A stretch of 64,000 nucleotides of DNA from Crocodylus rhombifer (taxonomy: Eukaryota; Chordata; Crocodylia; Crocodylidae). Where the stretch lies: NCBI GenBank assembly GCA_038503035.1, contig JAVSML010021662.1:62001-126000 (forward strand), in the 5' to 3' direction. The notes beneath the pieces were generated by a model that saw only the letters and a list, made by a program, of their open reading frames with translations, was not told the origin of the DNA and did not search any database. Position numbers and translations under genes: made by a program. Shown here piece by piece: positions 46,431 through 58,639 of this stretch (its first letter is position 1; the number at the start of each line of letters is the position of its first letter).

Positions 46431-47047
46431 GAGTTTGCAAGCTAAATAAACAAGACAAAGGGTGAGAGAAAGAGGGGATATAATTTGGGAACTGAGAAAC
46501 CAAAAGGATCAAATCTAAATGGACTTTGTGGTCATTTTTGTTTAGCCATTGCAATACTGAAAATTTCAGGAACTTGTCCCAGGAAGCTGATCCAAATTAA
46601 GGTGCCTAAGCTTATGAAAAATTGTACAAAACCAGAATCACAGTAAATGCCAGATGCTGCAGCTGAACTATCTTCCCTGAAAAAGTAAATTACAAAAAAA
46701 TGAAAGATGACTATTGTTTAAATACCAGATGAAGTTATGGAAACAAGAGAAACTAGGGGAAAATATTATCTGATTCTGTAATACAACCTGACAATGATCC
46801 AAGAACAAGGCGACTTTCACTACCTAGCAAGAAAACATCACTCTCCATTATAGACTTAAACAATGGTTTCAATTCCATTCAGAGCATACATCACAAGTAA
46901 CTTTAGTAGCATCACTCCAGGTTTTCACTTGCATTCTTGTGAGAAGAATTTACCTTGGATTTCCAGTTTGAGTTTATTTGGACTGGTTGGTAGAGTATTG
47001 TAGGGAGAATCAGAGACCTGGATTGTATTCCTGATTTTAGCAGAGAC
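46431..47047. other. Unassigned noncoding sequence
   Basis: Nothing recognised. Confidence 0.35.
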
Positions 47048-47370
47048 TTGAGAGTAACCAGGTGCCCGGGTCCTCCTCCCCATCGTCCTTTCCAAGATGG
47101 TCCCCAAGAGGGGTCTCCGTCCCCTGGGTGGGGTCCCCAAGGCCACCATGGTCAGAATATTTTTCCTCTTCTCCAACCTAAATTTCCTCTGCTGCAGCTT
47201 GAGGCCATGGCTCCTAGTCCCATCCCTTACAAGCACAGAAAAAAGTCTCTCTCTATGCTCTTTGTAATTACCCTTCATAATCAAATCATCCCCCAGTCTT
47301 CTCTTCTCCAAACTAAATAAACCTACTTTTTTTCCTCTAACCTTTAATGACTCCATCTTAAGTGGCAAGA
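47048..47370 (-). mobile_element. CR1-clade LINE C-terminal fragment
   Basis: The minus strand is open over 46925-47368 (147 codons) and its first half reads GLFSLEKRRLGDDLI, VRDGTRSHGLKLQQ and KFRLEKRKNILTMVAL. These are the conserved end of CR1/L3 ORF2. After about residue 78 the frame leaves CR1 into GC-rich text (GTPPRGRRPLLG) that is not a known LINE part. The open frame is a decayed C-terminus and not a gene. Confidence 0.82.
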
Positions 47371-48298
47371 TTTATAGCAGAATCCAAAACCAGACATGTT
47401 CTGTGAGGATTTGGTATCTGTGCATTCACTGAACACACCTCTGCTATGAAAGCCATTGTTATAAATGCAGACAAAATATTGAATAATGGTCTAAAATCCC
47501 CAGGAAACAACAACAACAAAATCCTTCTCTGCACATCTCTTTGCCTGCATGACATAATTCCTAATGCGCATGCTGCCACTTCCTGGACAATTGCTTTTAT
47601 TTCCTGACCCGGCTGCTTTCCAGCAGAACTTGAGAAGGTGTAGAACTGAGGCATGTTGATTCTGGCTCAGCCCCTTCTACTTCCTGCAGCATTTGCCAAG
47701 AATTACACAAACGAAAATATGTCAGTCACCTTGTCAACAAAGACAATCTAATTTCATTGTCAGTGGAGAAAGAAAGACTCCATTTTCTGAGAATTGGTAT
47801 GACTGCAAAGAAATAAATGAGAATATTTCCTTCCTGCCCTTCCTGTCCCATTTGCTCAGTAATAGAATGCCATTGTTCGCATTGCAATTATGCACTGATT
47901 TAGCTCAGCCATGTTGTATCTACAGCCTCAGAGAGGGTCTCAAGCACCTGTAACCTTCAGGAAAGTTTGTATCTGTATTCAAAGTCATGAACTTTGGAAC
48001 GATCAGTCAAATACATATTTGTGTAATAACCTGTATGCATAGATTGGCTTGGGGGAATAGACTCAAGACTCCAGGATCTAAAAGCAAGAGACTTTTCTGC
48101 TTGAGCTTCTATTTTCATACCTATTTAAAGCCCCAAAGCCCCTTTTACCTACAGCTTGACTCAAAATACTCAATCACCACCTTCATGTTAAGGCTCTATA
48201 GCATCTTTTACCCTTTCACTGCCACAAATTGATAGTGTATCATTGGCAAATTGGCACTGTAGATAGCTCTATGGAGATGTGGCTCCTTATTCCAGAAT
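47371..48298. other. Unassigned noncoding sequence
   Basis: Nothing recognised in about 0.9 kb. Confidence 0.35.
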
Positions 48299-48607
48299 AA
48301 TGGGGTACCTGCACACATTCAGGGAAGCTGCTCCAATGCACTGTAATTACTGCACAATTAATCAAGTCTGTTGAAGTGTGCTAATTAGCATGTTCCACCC
48401 AGCCTCTGCTCTCATGTATTAGCATCCCCAGGCTTTGAAATGGCAGCAGGAGCATTTTAACTAAAGTTTGTTTGATGAGCTTTAGTTAAAGCACCCCCAC
48501 CACCATTTTGAAGTGCGGGGATGCTGTGGGTGCTTTAATTAGAGCAGCTCTTAGAACCGTTCTAATTAAAGCGCCCCCCTCCGCACCCCCAGAGCATGTG
48601 TAAAATG
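48299..48607 (+). mobile_element. MITE family B, copy 1
   Basis: It aligns with the reverse complement of 61045-61358: ggtacctgcacaca / gggcacctataaaa, aagctgctccaa, cactgtaatta, aattaatca, tggcagcagga, tttaactaaag, gggtgctttaattagagcag and cccccagagcatgtg. A perfect internal hairpin tttaactaaag (48456-48466) / ctttagttaaa (48480-48490) lies in the middle. No coding content is visible. Confidence 0.75.
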
Positions 48608-51600
48608 AAGTCTATGCATAAAGGTGTTACTGCAGACAAGGGGTTAATTATGTAGTTCCCCACTAGATAAATCAACTGTTGTATCTGTATGTTCAAGCCC
48701 TTTTTCTATGCCATCTTAGCACAATGAAGGCTGTGCTGCACATCTGAAATAAGAACCGGGCACACAGGCCTATTCACATGTGAGTAGTGTAAGGAAAACC
48801 ATTGCTGCTTGCCTAGCCAAGATGTTAGTTTGGCCATTAAAAATACTATGATGAGGCAACTCTAGCAATAGCAAAGGCAGGATTGAACCACCAAAACTAT
48901 GCTGTTGGTGGCATTACTTTCCACGGTGACCAGTTTGTCAATAATCCATAAACAATTCTCATTTGGATGCACAACCAGGCTGGAATGGCACTCAGCTGTA
49001 CATTTTAATGACCTGCCTTCCCCAGGACACATCCTGTTGCCACCAGCCCTGCAACAAATTTAAAACAACAAGACTTGCTTAAAAAATAAAAATAAATCAA
49101 GTGAGAGTCCTCTGAGCTTCAGCCCACAGCACATTACAGTGTCTAAGACAAGAGAAAAAGGTAAAATATGGGTTTGTTTGCCCATATCAATTGTCTTTTT
49201 ATCTCCTGTCGTCTTGGTGCAAAGGCATTTGAAGTGAGGGGATGTCTGTTTTGTTTTGTATGCTGTCTGTTTCATTGTAATAAATTACATCTTTGACATA
49301 ATTTTTTAAGGAAGAAGGGGGGAAAAAAAGACCTAGTTCTGAGGTGCAGAGAAATTGCAGATTCTGGGTGCCAATTTTTGACACCCAAGGATATAATGTA
49401 ATTCATTTATCTTAAATAAAAGATATCGCAACACTGACTTCAGTGTCCAGGACCCAATTATTCACCGTTACTTCATTTTTCTGGTTGTGTCAATCAGCAG
49501 ATTGCCAAAATAAAACCTCTGTAAAGGTGCTGAGCTTTCAGGAACCGGCTTGAGTGCACAGTTAAACCATCGTGAGATCTGACCTTTGTGACAATACAAG
49601 GAAAAATGGTCTTAGCTTCACGTTGTATATAATTCACTAATGAGGGCAGAAGCTGGCCAGAGCTGGAATAGCTCTGTGTACTGCATCAACTCTGAGCTGT
49701 GCACGGCATCTTTTCGTGATGCATTGGGATGGAAATGGTACAGTAGTGAGCTCCTGCTTCTACTCCCAGGCCTGCTTGTCACTTGGTAGAGTTACATAAC
49801 CCTGTCTCTAAAATGCATCTATTAATACCTCTCAGAGGCACCAGGGGGATTAAAATTTGTAAAAGCACTCTGATACCCATGGATGAAATGTCCTAGAGAA
49901 ATAGAAGAGATTTAATCCTTCGGTAATATTTAGTTGGCTGACACATGGCCAGTGAGAGGAAAAAATCGTGGCCAAGTGGCAGATGAAAATCATCACTTTT
50001 TAAATGAAAGCTTCCTTTTGAAAAAGAAAATATTTTTATAACTCTCAAAGCTTGTTTTCTTTGCATAGTCTACTGTTAAAAAAAAAAGAAGTGAGCAGTG
50101 ATCTGCTAGTCAAAAGAGGATTTCGTGGCTGTATGCGAGTGTCTGAGGACAACTGATACAACACTGATGCATATGTTTTAAAAATTGCACCATAATGCAG
50201 CTATAGCAGGCATTAACTACCTGACAAGATACAGGGAGTTTATGCTTCCTTGTGTACGTGGTTTTAATTAAGTAGAACCTGTTGTCTTTACATTGCCACG
50301 TAAGCCCCAGCATTCCTCAAGGCACCAGTAAAATTTGATTTGTATATAGTGTCCCTATCTAAAAATCTTTAATCTTTTAAACCTGACATAAAATACATAG
50401 CTTCTCCTCACACTCTATTAACTTGAATCCATTCCGATCCCATATTTGCTGTTTTAAGAATCATCCTAATCTAACAAGAAAAATCAAAGCCAGACAAATA
50501 ACAGCTCAGGGTACAAACTTCACATCTGTATCATCTTGCCTTTGGCAGGAAAGATAAGTGCACTGGTTTACTTGAGCACTGCATTAGGTGAAAGTTCAAA
50601 GGTTATCGTTCCTGATGGCTTTACATCTTTACAGCTGCTTTCCCTTTATAATCAGCAGATTCTCCTGTCAATCATGCATTACACTTAAGAAACAAATGCC
50701 AACGCCTGCCTTTCATAATTGAATCCATATTTTGCAGAGCAGCTTTTCAGCACTTTGCGAAGAAACAGTTACAGTTTTAACATTTGCAAGAGATTAGTTG
50801 GCAAATTCCAAGTGCATTTTAAAATGTTAAAATAAATTAATGCGGAAAAACATACAACTGAAGTCAAAACAAATCTGAAAATCCTGAGCTGCAACAATCT
50901 TGATTTAATGTAAAAACCTGAATCACATATTACCCATTATTCCATGCTGGAAATATTGTAAGTATGCGTGCAATGTATACGCTAGTAGCATTAATAATCT
51001 GGATGCCATATCTCAGTGAAACCCCAATGTGATTAGATGAGGTTTAGGTATTTTACTGTTCACGGTACATGCCTAATTAAAAGAGTCACCTTTAATTTTA
51101 GTCTCTGGTCTGATTCTGCAGCCATTAATCACAACAATATTCCCACTGAAATCCAAGAGGTGCTCATGTAAAATTGTGTGCCATTTAGCAGATGAGAAGC
51201 AAAAAGTGCAGAGCTATTAGGCTGGGTGGTTTAAAACTCAGAGGCAGAGTTTAAAAATTGCACCTATTTTCTCCATGCCCAGGTCAGTGGTGTCTCTATA
51301 AAACTATGTTTTCTTGCTAATGTGGAGTAACATTTACCTCTTACGATTCAAATCCAGAACTAGTGCAAGCACACAGACTTCCTGATTCACCTAAGATTTG
51401 AAAATTAGCTGCAAACCTTAATGTAATGAAGTTACTGAAAACTGTAGGTGTTAGGCAAATCAGGGTACTTATTCAGGGGGCTAAGTTTTACATGTCCAAG
51501 TTTTAAAAATGGTGTTTTGTTCTTATTATAAACAAAAGCATTTCATTACTCTAACATATAAAGGACACTGAGGGAGGAGAGAGGAAATCCTGGCTACAGT

Positions 51601-53049
51601 GTCTGAAGTTTAACTCTGATTTTTAGAAGGGGGAACTTTCTCATGCTAAGAAGCACCTACAATGACACAGACTTGAAATCTGCATTAGGCATCTGGCTAA
51701 ATCAAGTGGGTATGGGTGGCTTGTCATAGGTAATAAAAATGTCAGTGATGTGTGTTTGTGTGTAGTCCGTGCATGCTGTTTGATGTACTTATCAATTGAT
51801 TCCTACAATATGTCCTAGTTACCGAACAGCACAGCTTGGCTATTGATGGGGTAAAAGGAGGAGAAGATAAGAGAATAGGCAGCCAGTGATTTTGGATACT
51901 GCAAATGATATTATGCAGGTTGGAAAGGACAAAGACAATCTGCAAGCACCAGCAGTTGATACAGCCTCAATAGAAGATAATTCTGGGCCTGGAAACAGAG
52001 AGAAAACATATGCACAGTAAATCATGCAAATCAAGTCTAAACTGCAGGGCATTTGACAATACGGCAGAGAATGATGGAGTCTGAGGTTGCTTGGTATTTT
52101 TTTTCAACTTGGTCAATTTTCTAATAAACTTATTGTCAGGATGATGAGGTTTTAACCTCTTGGTTTACTAAAAGCAATTACAGTGGCAGATGCAAGGATG
52201 ACAGCATAACCTGTAATAGAAAGTGGGGCAATGAATAATGGGGCCCTAGTTCCTTATTTTTCTAATATAAATGAAGTCTATTTGCAGAGACCTGCAAATA
52301 GTGTGAGAAAGAGCTGGTCAGTGGTGAGGAATGGGGGTGATATTCACAGATTTTAGTAGTCAGATGGATTTCATTCACACTTTGTAAATGGTGTACTTTG
52401 GGTCTGTCTGCTGCATCCTACGTGTGTCTGGGAAAGATGGTCTCAGGGAGGGCTTGCTTATGCTGCCAAACTCAGAAATGCAGTATTTTTGCACTTGAGG
52501 TATGTGAGGGAGAACAGGTAATTGAAGGCTCAGTGTTCCCATGCTCTGAGGCTTGCACATGATGCAGATGTGAAAGGCAAAAGAAAAGCTTAAATTTTAA
52601 AAGTCCTGTTTGGACTTTTTGGCCATCCACCTCCCTGCACTTTTCCCCATACTTGTCTACTTTGCATGTGTCACACAGTAAGAAAGGGGTTGCAAGACCT
52701 GAAGATGGAAAGAATGATTACCTGCTATGATAGATGTGGCTTCATGTCACTCAGGAGCCAAGTTACCACTGGATGCTATCTCATTTGCATCACCACTATA
52801 CCTGTCCCCTGCTAACCAGGTAGAACTGAGCACCAACCTATTAAAATATGAACTGAAGGATATCCCATTTTTTTAACTGGCTAAGGAAGCTGTAATAGTT
52901 TTAACAATGGCTGAAGGCTTTGTGACTATACAGCATGGATGGCTGAATTTTACTCATTTGTTTTAAACAGGAGTTTAATTCTTGCCTCTGTACCATTGGT
53001 GTTTTGCCAGTGAATCACCACTGGTACTAATTAAGGGCTTTGTTATATG
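48608..53049. other. Repeat-poor noncoding sequence with one MIR-like remnant
   Basis: No host gene recognised. The MIR-like copy at 49745-49915 is the only element called. 50340-51700 lacks any recognisable repeat, which makes it a candidate for conserved noncoding DNA, but conservation cannot be judged from one sequence. Confidence 0.35.
49745..49915 (+). mobile_element. MIR-type SINE remnant
   Basis: In order: cacttggtagagttacataa, ccctgtctctaaaatgcatc, tattaatacctctcagaggc, ggggattaaaatttgtaaaa, gcactctgatacccatggat and gaaatgtcctagagaaatag. This follows the MIR 3' pattern 'cacttaacc...tgtaaaatg...aggattaaatttgtaaagcactttga'. Confidence 0.6.
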
Positions 53050-53540
53050 GTAATTTTGGGCAGCTCCTGGAGCTCTTAACCCCTGGATTGTCCATACATT
53101 AACACTTTAAAGTGGTTTTTAAGCACTTGTTATGCAGCTCAAAGTTATGCTACTCCAGGGCAGAATTATCTCTAATCGTCCCTACCCAACTCCTCTTCCA
53201 TTAAGGTGTGGCCATTCCCCACAGATATGCTGTCCAAGTTGAAGTCCTCCAGTATCCCAGGATATTTCACACCTGGACCCATAGAGCAGGGATAGAAGCT
53301 TGTCCTGGCTCACCCGCCTTTTAGTGGCAGCTCACAGCTGTAACTCCTAGTCCTGTCCCTGCTCCCCAAGCCTCTAGTAGCAAGTCACAGTTGTGCAGGT
53401 GGGGACAGTCACAGAAGGTTTCTAGGTTAAGGGGGTGATTGCTTCAAGCTCCAAGCTAGCACTAATATCGATCAATTTTTGTGCATCTCACAGTGTAAGG
53501 AATAATGTTTACATCTGCATAAGGGAGTGGAGAACTAAGG
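53050..53540 (-). repeat. Unit A repeat, copy 2 (uninterrupted)
   Basis: The reverse complement reproduces in order the three pieces at 937-1114, 2022-2221 and 5331-5379, without the TIR element or the CR1 block. It therefore marks the pre-insertion state of both. No coding capacity is visible, and I did not find terminal repeats. The 60-codon frame at 53435-53617 is not a gene. Confidence 0.82.
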
Positions 53541-54313
53541 AGATGAGAGTGGAACAAGATTTTGCGCCCCTTCCAGTCTATTACCTGAACATCTGCTGTG
53601 AGAAGACCTTAGGTTAGCAGCAGATAGCTGTACCATCTTTCAGTGACTGAGCCTCACCAGGTGCATGAAGAGTTAACTGGGAAGCTGGCCACTGACTACT
53701 CAGGGTGCAAAACCCTGCAGTGGCTGTAGATAAAAGAGCCAGAGAAGCAGTAGGCAGGCACTAGGCAGTCATTAGGCTGGAAGGCAGCCAGAGTGGAGGC
53801 CATTTAGCCAGAGGGGCAAACTGAAAGCAGCTAGGTTGAAGCCCAGATAGATTAATTGCCTACTGATTTATAACTGATAGCCCACAGGTGAACACAGGAT
53901 GGAGACTAGATAGCCTGAGGGTCAGACAGCACCCTAGAGGGCTATGCAGCTGGGGATATCTGGACTGCCTCTATGCTAAGACTGGGAATGCTGCCCAGAA
54001 ATGTACCCTGCCTAGGTAGGGTAGCTGCTTTTGATCAATGCAGAGTCCAGAACTACTCTCAGGCTTTGTGTCTTCGGCTTGCTCATTGATGCATGCTCAG
54101 GGGTGCTCTACAGTGGCTCCCTTGCTCTATGTCTGGGATTAGAGCGGGAGCAAGTAGGTAGTATGTGCTTTTTCAGCAGTGCTCCTAGGACTGGCAATAT
54201 CAGCATGACCTGAGGCACCAGTGGAAGCCAGATCCTTTTTCATTTTCACAGTTTAGACTGACAGGGGGGCCTACAGTTTTTTCCAGTTAGGGGACTGAAC
54301 ACCTCCCCCCCCG
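53541..54313. other. Unassigned, moderately GC-rich sequence
   Basis: 53700-53960 is rich in agccagag and aggcag motifs and looks like part of a dispersed repeat or LTR, but I see no ends. The rest is unassigned. Confidence 0.3.
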
Positions 54314-54321
54314 CCATAGAC
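54314..54321. repeat. Target-site duplication, left (ccatagac)
   Basis: Exact 8-bp direct repeat with 54577-54584. Confidence 0.9.
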
Positions 54322-54576
54322 CAGGGGTCAGTAGCTTTTTCCTTTCGGGGGGCTACAGTGATCCAGTGTAGGTCAGAGACAGGCAGGGACCGTTGGTGCT
54401 CAGCCATGGCATGGCATGGCAAAAGCCCGCATCTTCTGGAACCCAGGCCACTCGAATGCAGTGTGGCATGGGCAGAGCTCTCTCTTTGCTGAAGCCCGGG
54501 GTGTTTGATTGATACAATGCAGAGAGCAGCCCCCATCACCAAAGCCTCTGCTGTACAGGCTGGTTACTGACTTCTG
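54322..54576. mobile_element. hAT MITE, 255 bp, exact 8-bp target duplication
   Basis: The left end CAGGGGTCAGTAGC and the reversed right end CAGAAGTCAGTAAC agree at 11 of 14. ccatagac flanks both sides. CAGGGGTCAGCAA is a typical hAT (Charlie-type) end. The centre is GC-rich with atggc repeats (catggcatggcatggc at about 54405-54420). The 98-codon antisense frame over it is not a gene. Confidence 0.9.
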
Positions 54577-54584
54577 CCATAGAC
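54577..54584. repeat. Target-site duplication, right (ccatagac)
   Basis: Exact copy of 54314-54321. Confidence 0.9.
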
Positions 54585-57500
54585 TTCAAACTGTCTCCCA
54601 AAGATGACTGTGAGGGAGGAAAACCAAGATGCAAAAAGGGAGCAAGATGTGGGAGGGATCCACTCACATATGCTGAGTTGCACAGTCAGGACCAACGTCA
54701 AGTTGGCAAACGGGCCAGTAACTTGCCATGACAGCGAGCACCGGTGTCTGTCATGAGCAAGGGGGCTCTGTTACCACCAGAGGGAAGGAGGGGAGTAGAG
54801 GGGGCACCTGAGACGAAGCTTATTGATATTTCTGTATGCTTTCCCTAGTGATTTCTCTCAGCTTAGGATCAGGCTTTAGACAAAAAAAAAAAAATGAGTT
54901 TTTAAACAGGCCTGCAATGCAAGTCTTACACTGGGATCAGTCTGTCTGGCTCCAGTGAGTAGAAAAATTGAGCGTAGTGAGCTCTGTCTATCCTGCACTT
55001 CCTATTCCTGCACTGCTGAATTCACACACTGCTTCGGGGGAAGATAATTGGAATATATTTCAGGATTTCTTTCCTGCTAGCACTGCCTAAACTAAGCATA
55101 AGGCTCTATGCCATAGCAATGCACTGGAGGCTGAAAAAGGCTATAAGGAAAAGTTTAAAAAAAAAAAAAAAAAAAAAAAAGAAACTCCACACTGGGGATA
55201 CTTTTTAATACATAATGTGTGTCTTAGGAATACCTTTTATCTTGTTCTGATAAAAAGCATGTCCTTATCAAGCTAACATGATAGGTTTATGAGTTATTGA
55301 CTGTCCTGTTACTGTATAACATACTTAATTGGCTCTTTCCTCAGTTTAATCTATAATGTTTGAGTGTTTAAAATCTTTAAAAGATGCTTTTTGAATCGGC
55401 CAGCCTGCAACTCCCATCAAATGAAATGTTCTTCAAACAAATTTTGTCTTTCAATATGTTATTCTTTTGGATTGTATGAAGTAATAATACAGTCTAGTAT
55501 GACCTAGTATCTGCCGGTTAAGTGAGGAGCTTGCATTTAGGGCCAGCTTCTCAGCTGATATAAACTGGAGTTGCTCCATTTGGCACCTGTGATACTTTTT
55601 TTGTCTTCTGCTAAGAGTTAGAGGAGACCTAAAACTGATATGAAATTTTCTTCTCTGTTAAGGCTTTTATCTGTTTGGACTGCAGAGTCTCATGGCTGCA
55701 GGGGAAAGAGCAGCACCTTCTGAGCCTGCTGTAAAACAGGCTCACCCCCACAAGAGGCAAATCTATTGCAACTCTTGGGCAAACGGAAAATCACTACGCT
55801 GTATGCCACTAGGGGCAGATGAGTTGTTGCTCTTCCAGGAGATTGCATTATAGTCTTTGCTGGCAAAAGCTGGCATAGGCTCTGGCCCTAATACTGAAGT
55901 TCATCTCCAAGGGCCTTGAAATCAGTCAATGGGCAGCCTTCCCTGAATTACAGTGGGCATGAGATCAAGACCTGAAGTGCCCAAACAGTATAAAAGAGTC
56001 CTTCAGTTGTTATAATAGGCTGCATGCCTGTCTGCAAATAGATGGAACATTTCTGCAAACACCTGTGTTCCCCAAGTCCCCACAGCAGTTTTATTAACTT
56101 CCATTCAGGGGCTGGGGGGGTTGAATTAGCTTTGGGAAAGCCTTGTATATGCAGCATTGTTTTCCCTTCCAAACACTCCATTGCCCAGCTTTTGTTTTGT
56201 GTGAAGCAATTAAGTAAAGGAAGCTGAGCCCTTTCCCTTCATGCCTTTGTTTCTCTTGTGTATAAAATTACAGGTGCTAGGGTCATTGTGTGAATGTGTC
56301 AAAGACCGTTCATTGGTAGAAATAAATAGCTCCAAAAGAGTATTTGGATTACCCCAGCTCCAGTGGAAAAGCAGACAAAGGTTGTTTTCTTTAAAGACTC
56401 CAGAGATCATTTAGGTTTACTTTGTCCCTCGTTAATTCTTCAAGAGTTAAGCACACAGTGTGATTAGTTACATGTTGTACCTGTCATTGGCTTTGCCCTT
56501 TGTTCCCTCTAAGTAAAATATAGTGGTACCTCATTTAGTTAATAGACATGACCCTGAGTAAAATGTGCAAATTCTTACAGAAAGTGCAATAATTGCAATT
56601 GATTTACTCTTCTGTGGGGAAATAATGTCTGTCTCAAACAATAACATCAGCTTTTTTCTTAATTGCATTACATTAATATCATATTAATCTGTATTCATAT
56701 CCACACAGAAGGTGTTGAAGCAGACTCTTTTTTCCCCCTTATCCTAATAACATACAAGACTCTCGAAATGTGATGGACCTCTGGAAGCCCCATTTTTTTT
56801 CATCTTTTCATCTGGGGGAAAGACAAAAAGGAGTCAAGAGACCACTGGACCTGACTCAAATAAAGCCACCGGCTTGCCGTATATGTCCACAGAAGCCATG
56901 ATTTTTATTTTCACTGTTAATTCATCCAGGCCCCGTGGTAGAGATAATGCCATACTAATGATGTGTGGGAGCTCAGGACTATTTTTTATTCCTGGCTGAG
57001 AGCATCTGCTTTCAACAAATGCCTTTTATGCACATATGTGACCTTTTGGCTACCTACACTTAAGTCCACCTGTCAGGATGGCATTGTTCCTGCTCATGAA
57101 TTTGGCACAGAAGAAAGCAGCCATCAGAGTAAACCTCACACTTCCCTGTAAGTGCCACTTCTTTTTTCTTTTCTTCCTTCCTCTGTGCACAGAGCTAGGA
57201 ATCTGGTTCATGAGCTTCAGCAACACTTGATCATTTCTATATCGTTTCTACATCTGAAAGAGAAAGGAGTAAGTCAAGAGCGGGTCAGAATTTCCATGGA
57301 GCTTCATGCTCACAAACTTTCAGTGGGGAAGGAGGCAACATTGTGAATGTGGTGCCTTCTCTAGCAGGTTGTTAGTGGGTCTCCACACCACGCTGGTGTC
57401 AGACAGCTGGGTTCGGCATCATTTGGGACTATAGAATAGATAAGCCGACAATTTCAGAACAGTGCCCCTCCCAGCTCCTGGCACACGATTCCCCCACTTG

Positions 57501-58276
57501 GCGTGTGTATAGGAGCCAGCAGTGACAGCTTCATGTTAACTGAGAGTGCCTTAGCCAGCCAGCTGCAGCCAGACCTGGACCTTTTGCAGCCACCGAGGTG
57601 GCACAAAGGGGCCACAACAAAGAATCAGTCTTGTTGGATCAGCTGATGTTCATGGGACACAGTCAAAGGGAAAAAATTCTGATCATTTTTTCTTCCTCCC
57701 CAAACCAGCCTGTGGATTATGCTAGAGCTGGCAGTATTTTCCCATGAAAAAGTGTCCTTTTCTTTTGAAATTGAACTGTTTGGAGAGAAAATGTCATTAA
57801 AAAAAAAAAAAAAATTCAAACCAAGCTTCCAGATAACGTGGAAAACTCCTTCCAAACCTTTTATGGGACCAGAATACCTCCATTTTGAAGTGGTTTTTAT
57901 TTCAGAAGGAAAGTAGTAATTTCTTTTTTTAAACCTCGAAAAGGTTGAAATTGGAATGGAAATATTTTTACTGAAGGAGAATAAAGCATTTTTTTTCAGG
58001 GGGGCCATCATTTTTGTGGGAATCTTCTGAAAGATTTTGGATTTGTTCCATTTTTAACTAGGAAAAATAAGGACACTGAAATTTTTCAACAACATGAAAA
58101 TTGTGGTTTCTGTCCTGTTGTAGAGAAGAGACCCACATGTCACTTACCAACCAAGGGCTACTATGGCAATCCAGAGACCCCAGTGATAACCACTGGTAGT
58201 TATTTCTTTGTTCAAAACATGGCATGTTATATAGCCCTAAAGAGATTATAGGAAAATCGATTAATATAATGCTAAC
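54585..58276. other. Mostly unassigned noncoding sequence
   Basis: Holds an A24 tract (55157-55180), a piece resembling the common 'gggccagattctcagctggtgtaaa' repeat at 55538-55590, and an A/T-rich stretch at 57650-58020 starting gctagagctggcagt. The latter may share ancestry with the stretch beginning at 59178 (tagagctggctgaaaa). No host gene is recognised. Confidence 0.35.
55157..55180 (+). repeat. A24 homopolymer
   Basis: Twenty-four uninterrupted A residues. It could be the tail of a retroposed sequence, but no SINE, LINE or processed transcript is recognisable immediately upstream. Confidence 0.9.
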
Positions 58277-58284
58277 ACCTAAGC
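58277..58284. repeat. Target-site duplication, left (acctaagc)
   Basis: Exact 8-bp direct repeat with 58632-58639. Confidence 0.92.
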
Positions 58285-58631
58285 CAGCGTTTTTCAATCT
58301 GTGAGTCGTGACTCAAAAGTGGGTCTCATGAATATATGAAAGGGTCACGAACAACTTTTAAAAATGGATCGACAAAGTTTAAAAATGGATTCTCCTTTAA
58401 AGGAAAAAAGCATGGGAAGCCGTGGCTTTTCCCTTGTAGACTGGCAGAGCTCCAGCCTGCAAGGGGCTGCCTGGGGTCTTCCATGTCCCACACATACACC
58501 CTCTGCCCCACACACTTGGGGTTTGGGGCATGGGGCGGGGGGCAGTGGGTCGGTAGTGAGGGGCACTGGAGTGGGACTGGCCACTGATGTTCACAAATGG
58601 GTCCTGGTACAAAAAAGGTTGAGAACCATTG
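58285..58631. mobile_element. hAT (Charlie-like) MITE, 347 bp, exact 8-bp target duplication
   Basis: The left end CAGCGTTTTTCAATCT and the reversed right end CAATGGTTCTCAACCT agree at 11 of 16. acctaagc flanks both sides. After the left end comes gtgagtcgtgactc, typical of Charlie relatives. Internally the unit aaaaatggat(t/c) is repeated at 58359 and 58381. The GC-rich centre produces several overlapping 60-99 codon frames on both strands, none a gene. Its ends resemble those at 237 and 29561. Confidence 0.93.
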
Positions 58632-58639
58632 ACCTAAGC
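58632..58639. repeat. Target-site duplication, right (acctaagc)
   Basis: Exact copy of 58277-58284. Confidence 0.92.

Noticed and set aside
53700..53960. Possible solo LTR
   Set aside because: Moderate GC and repeated agccagag motifs suggested an LTR, but no TG...CA ends, polyadenylation signal placement or target duplication could be fixed.
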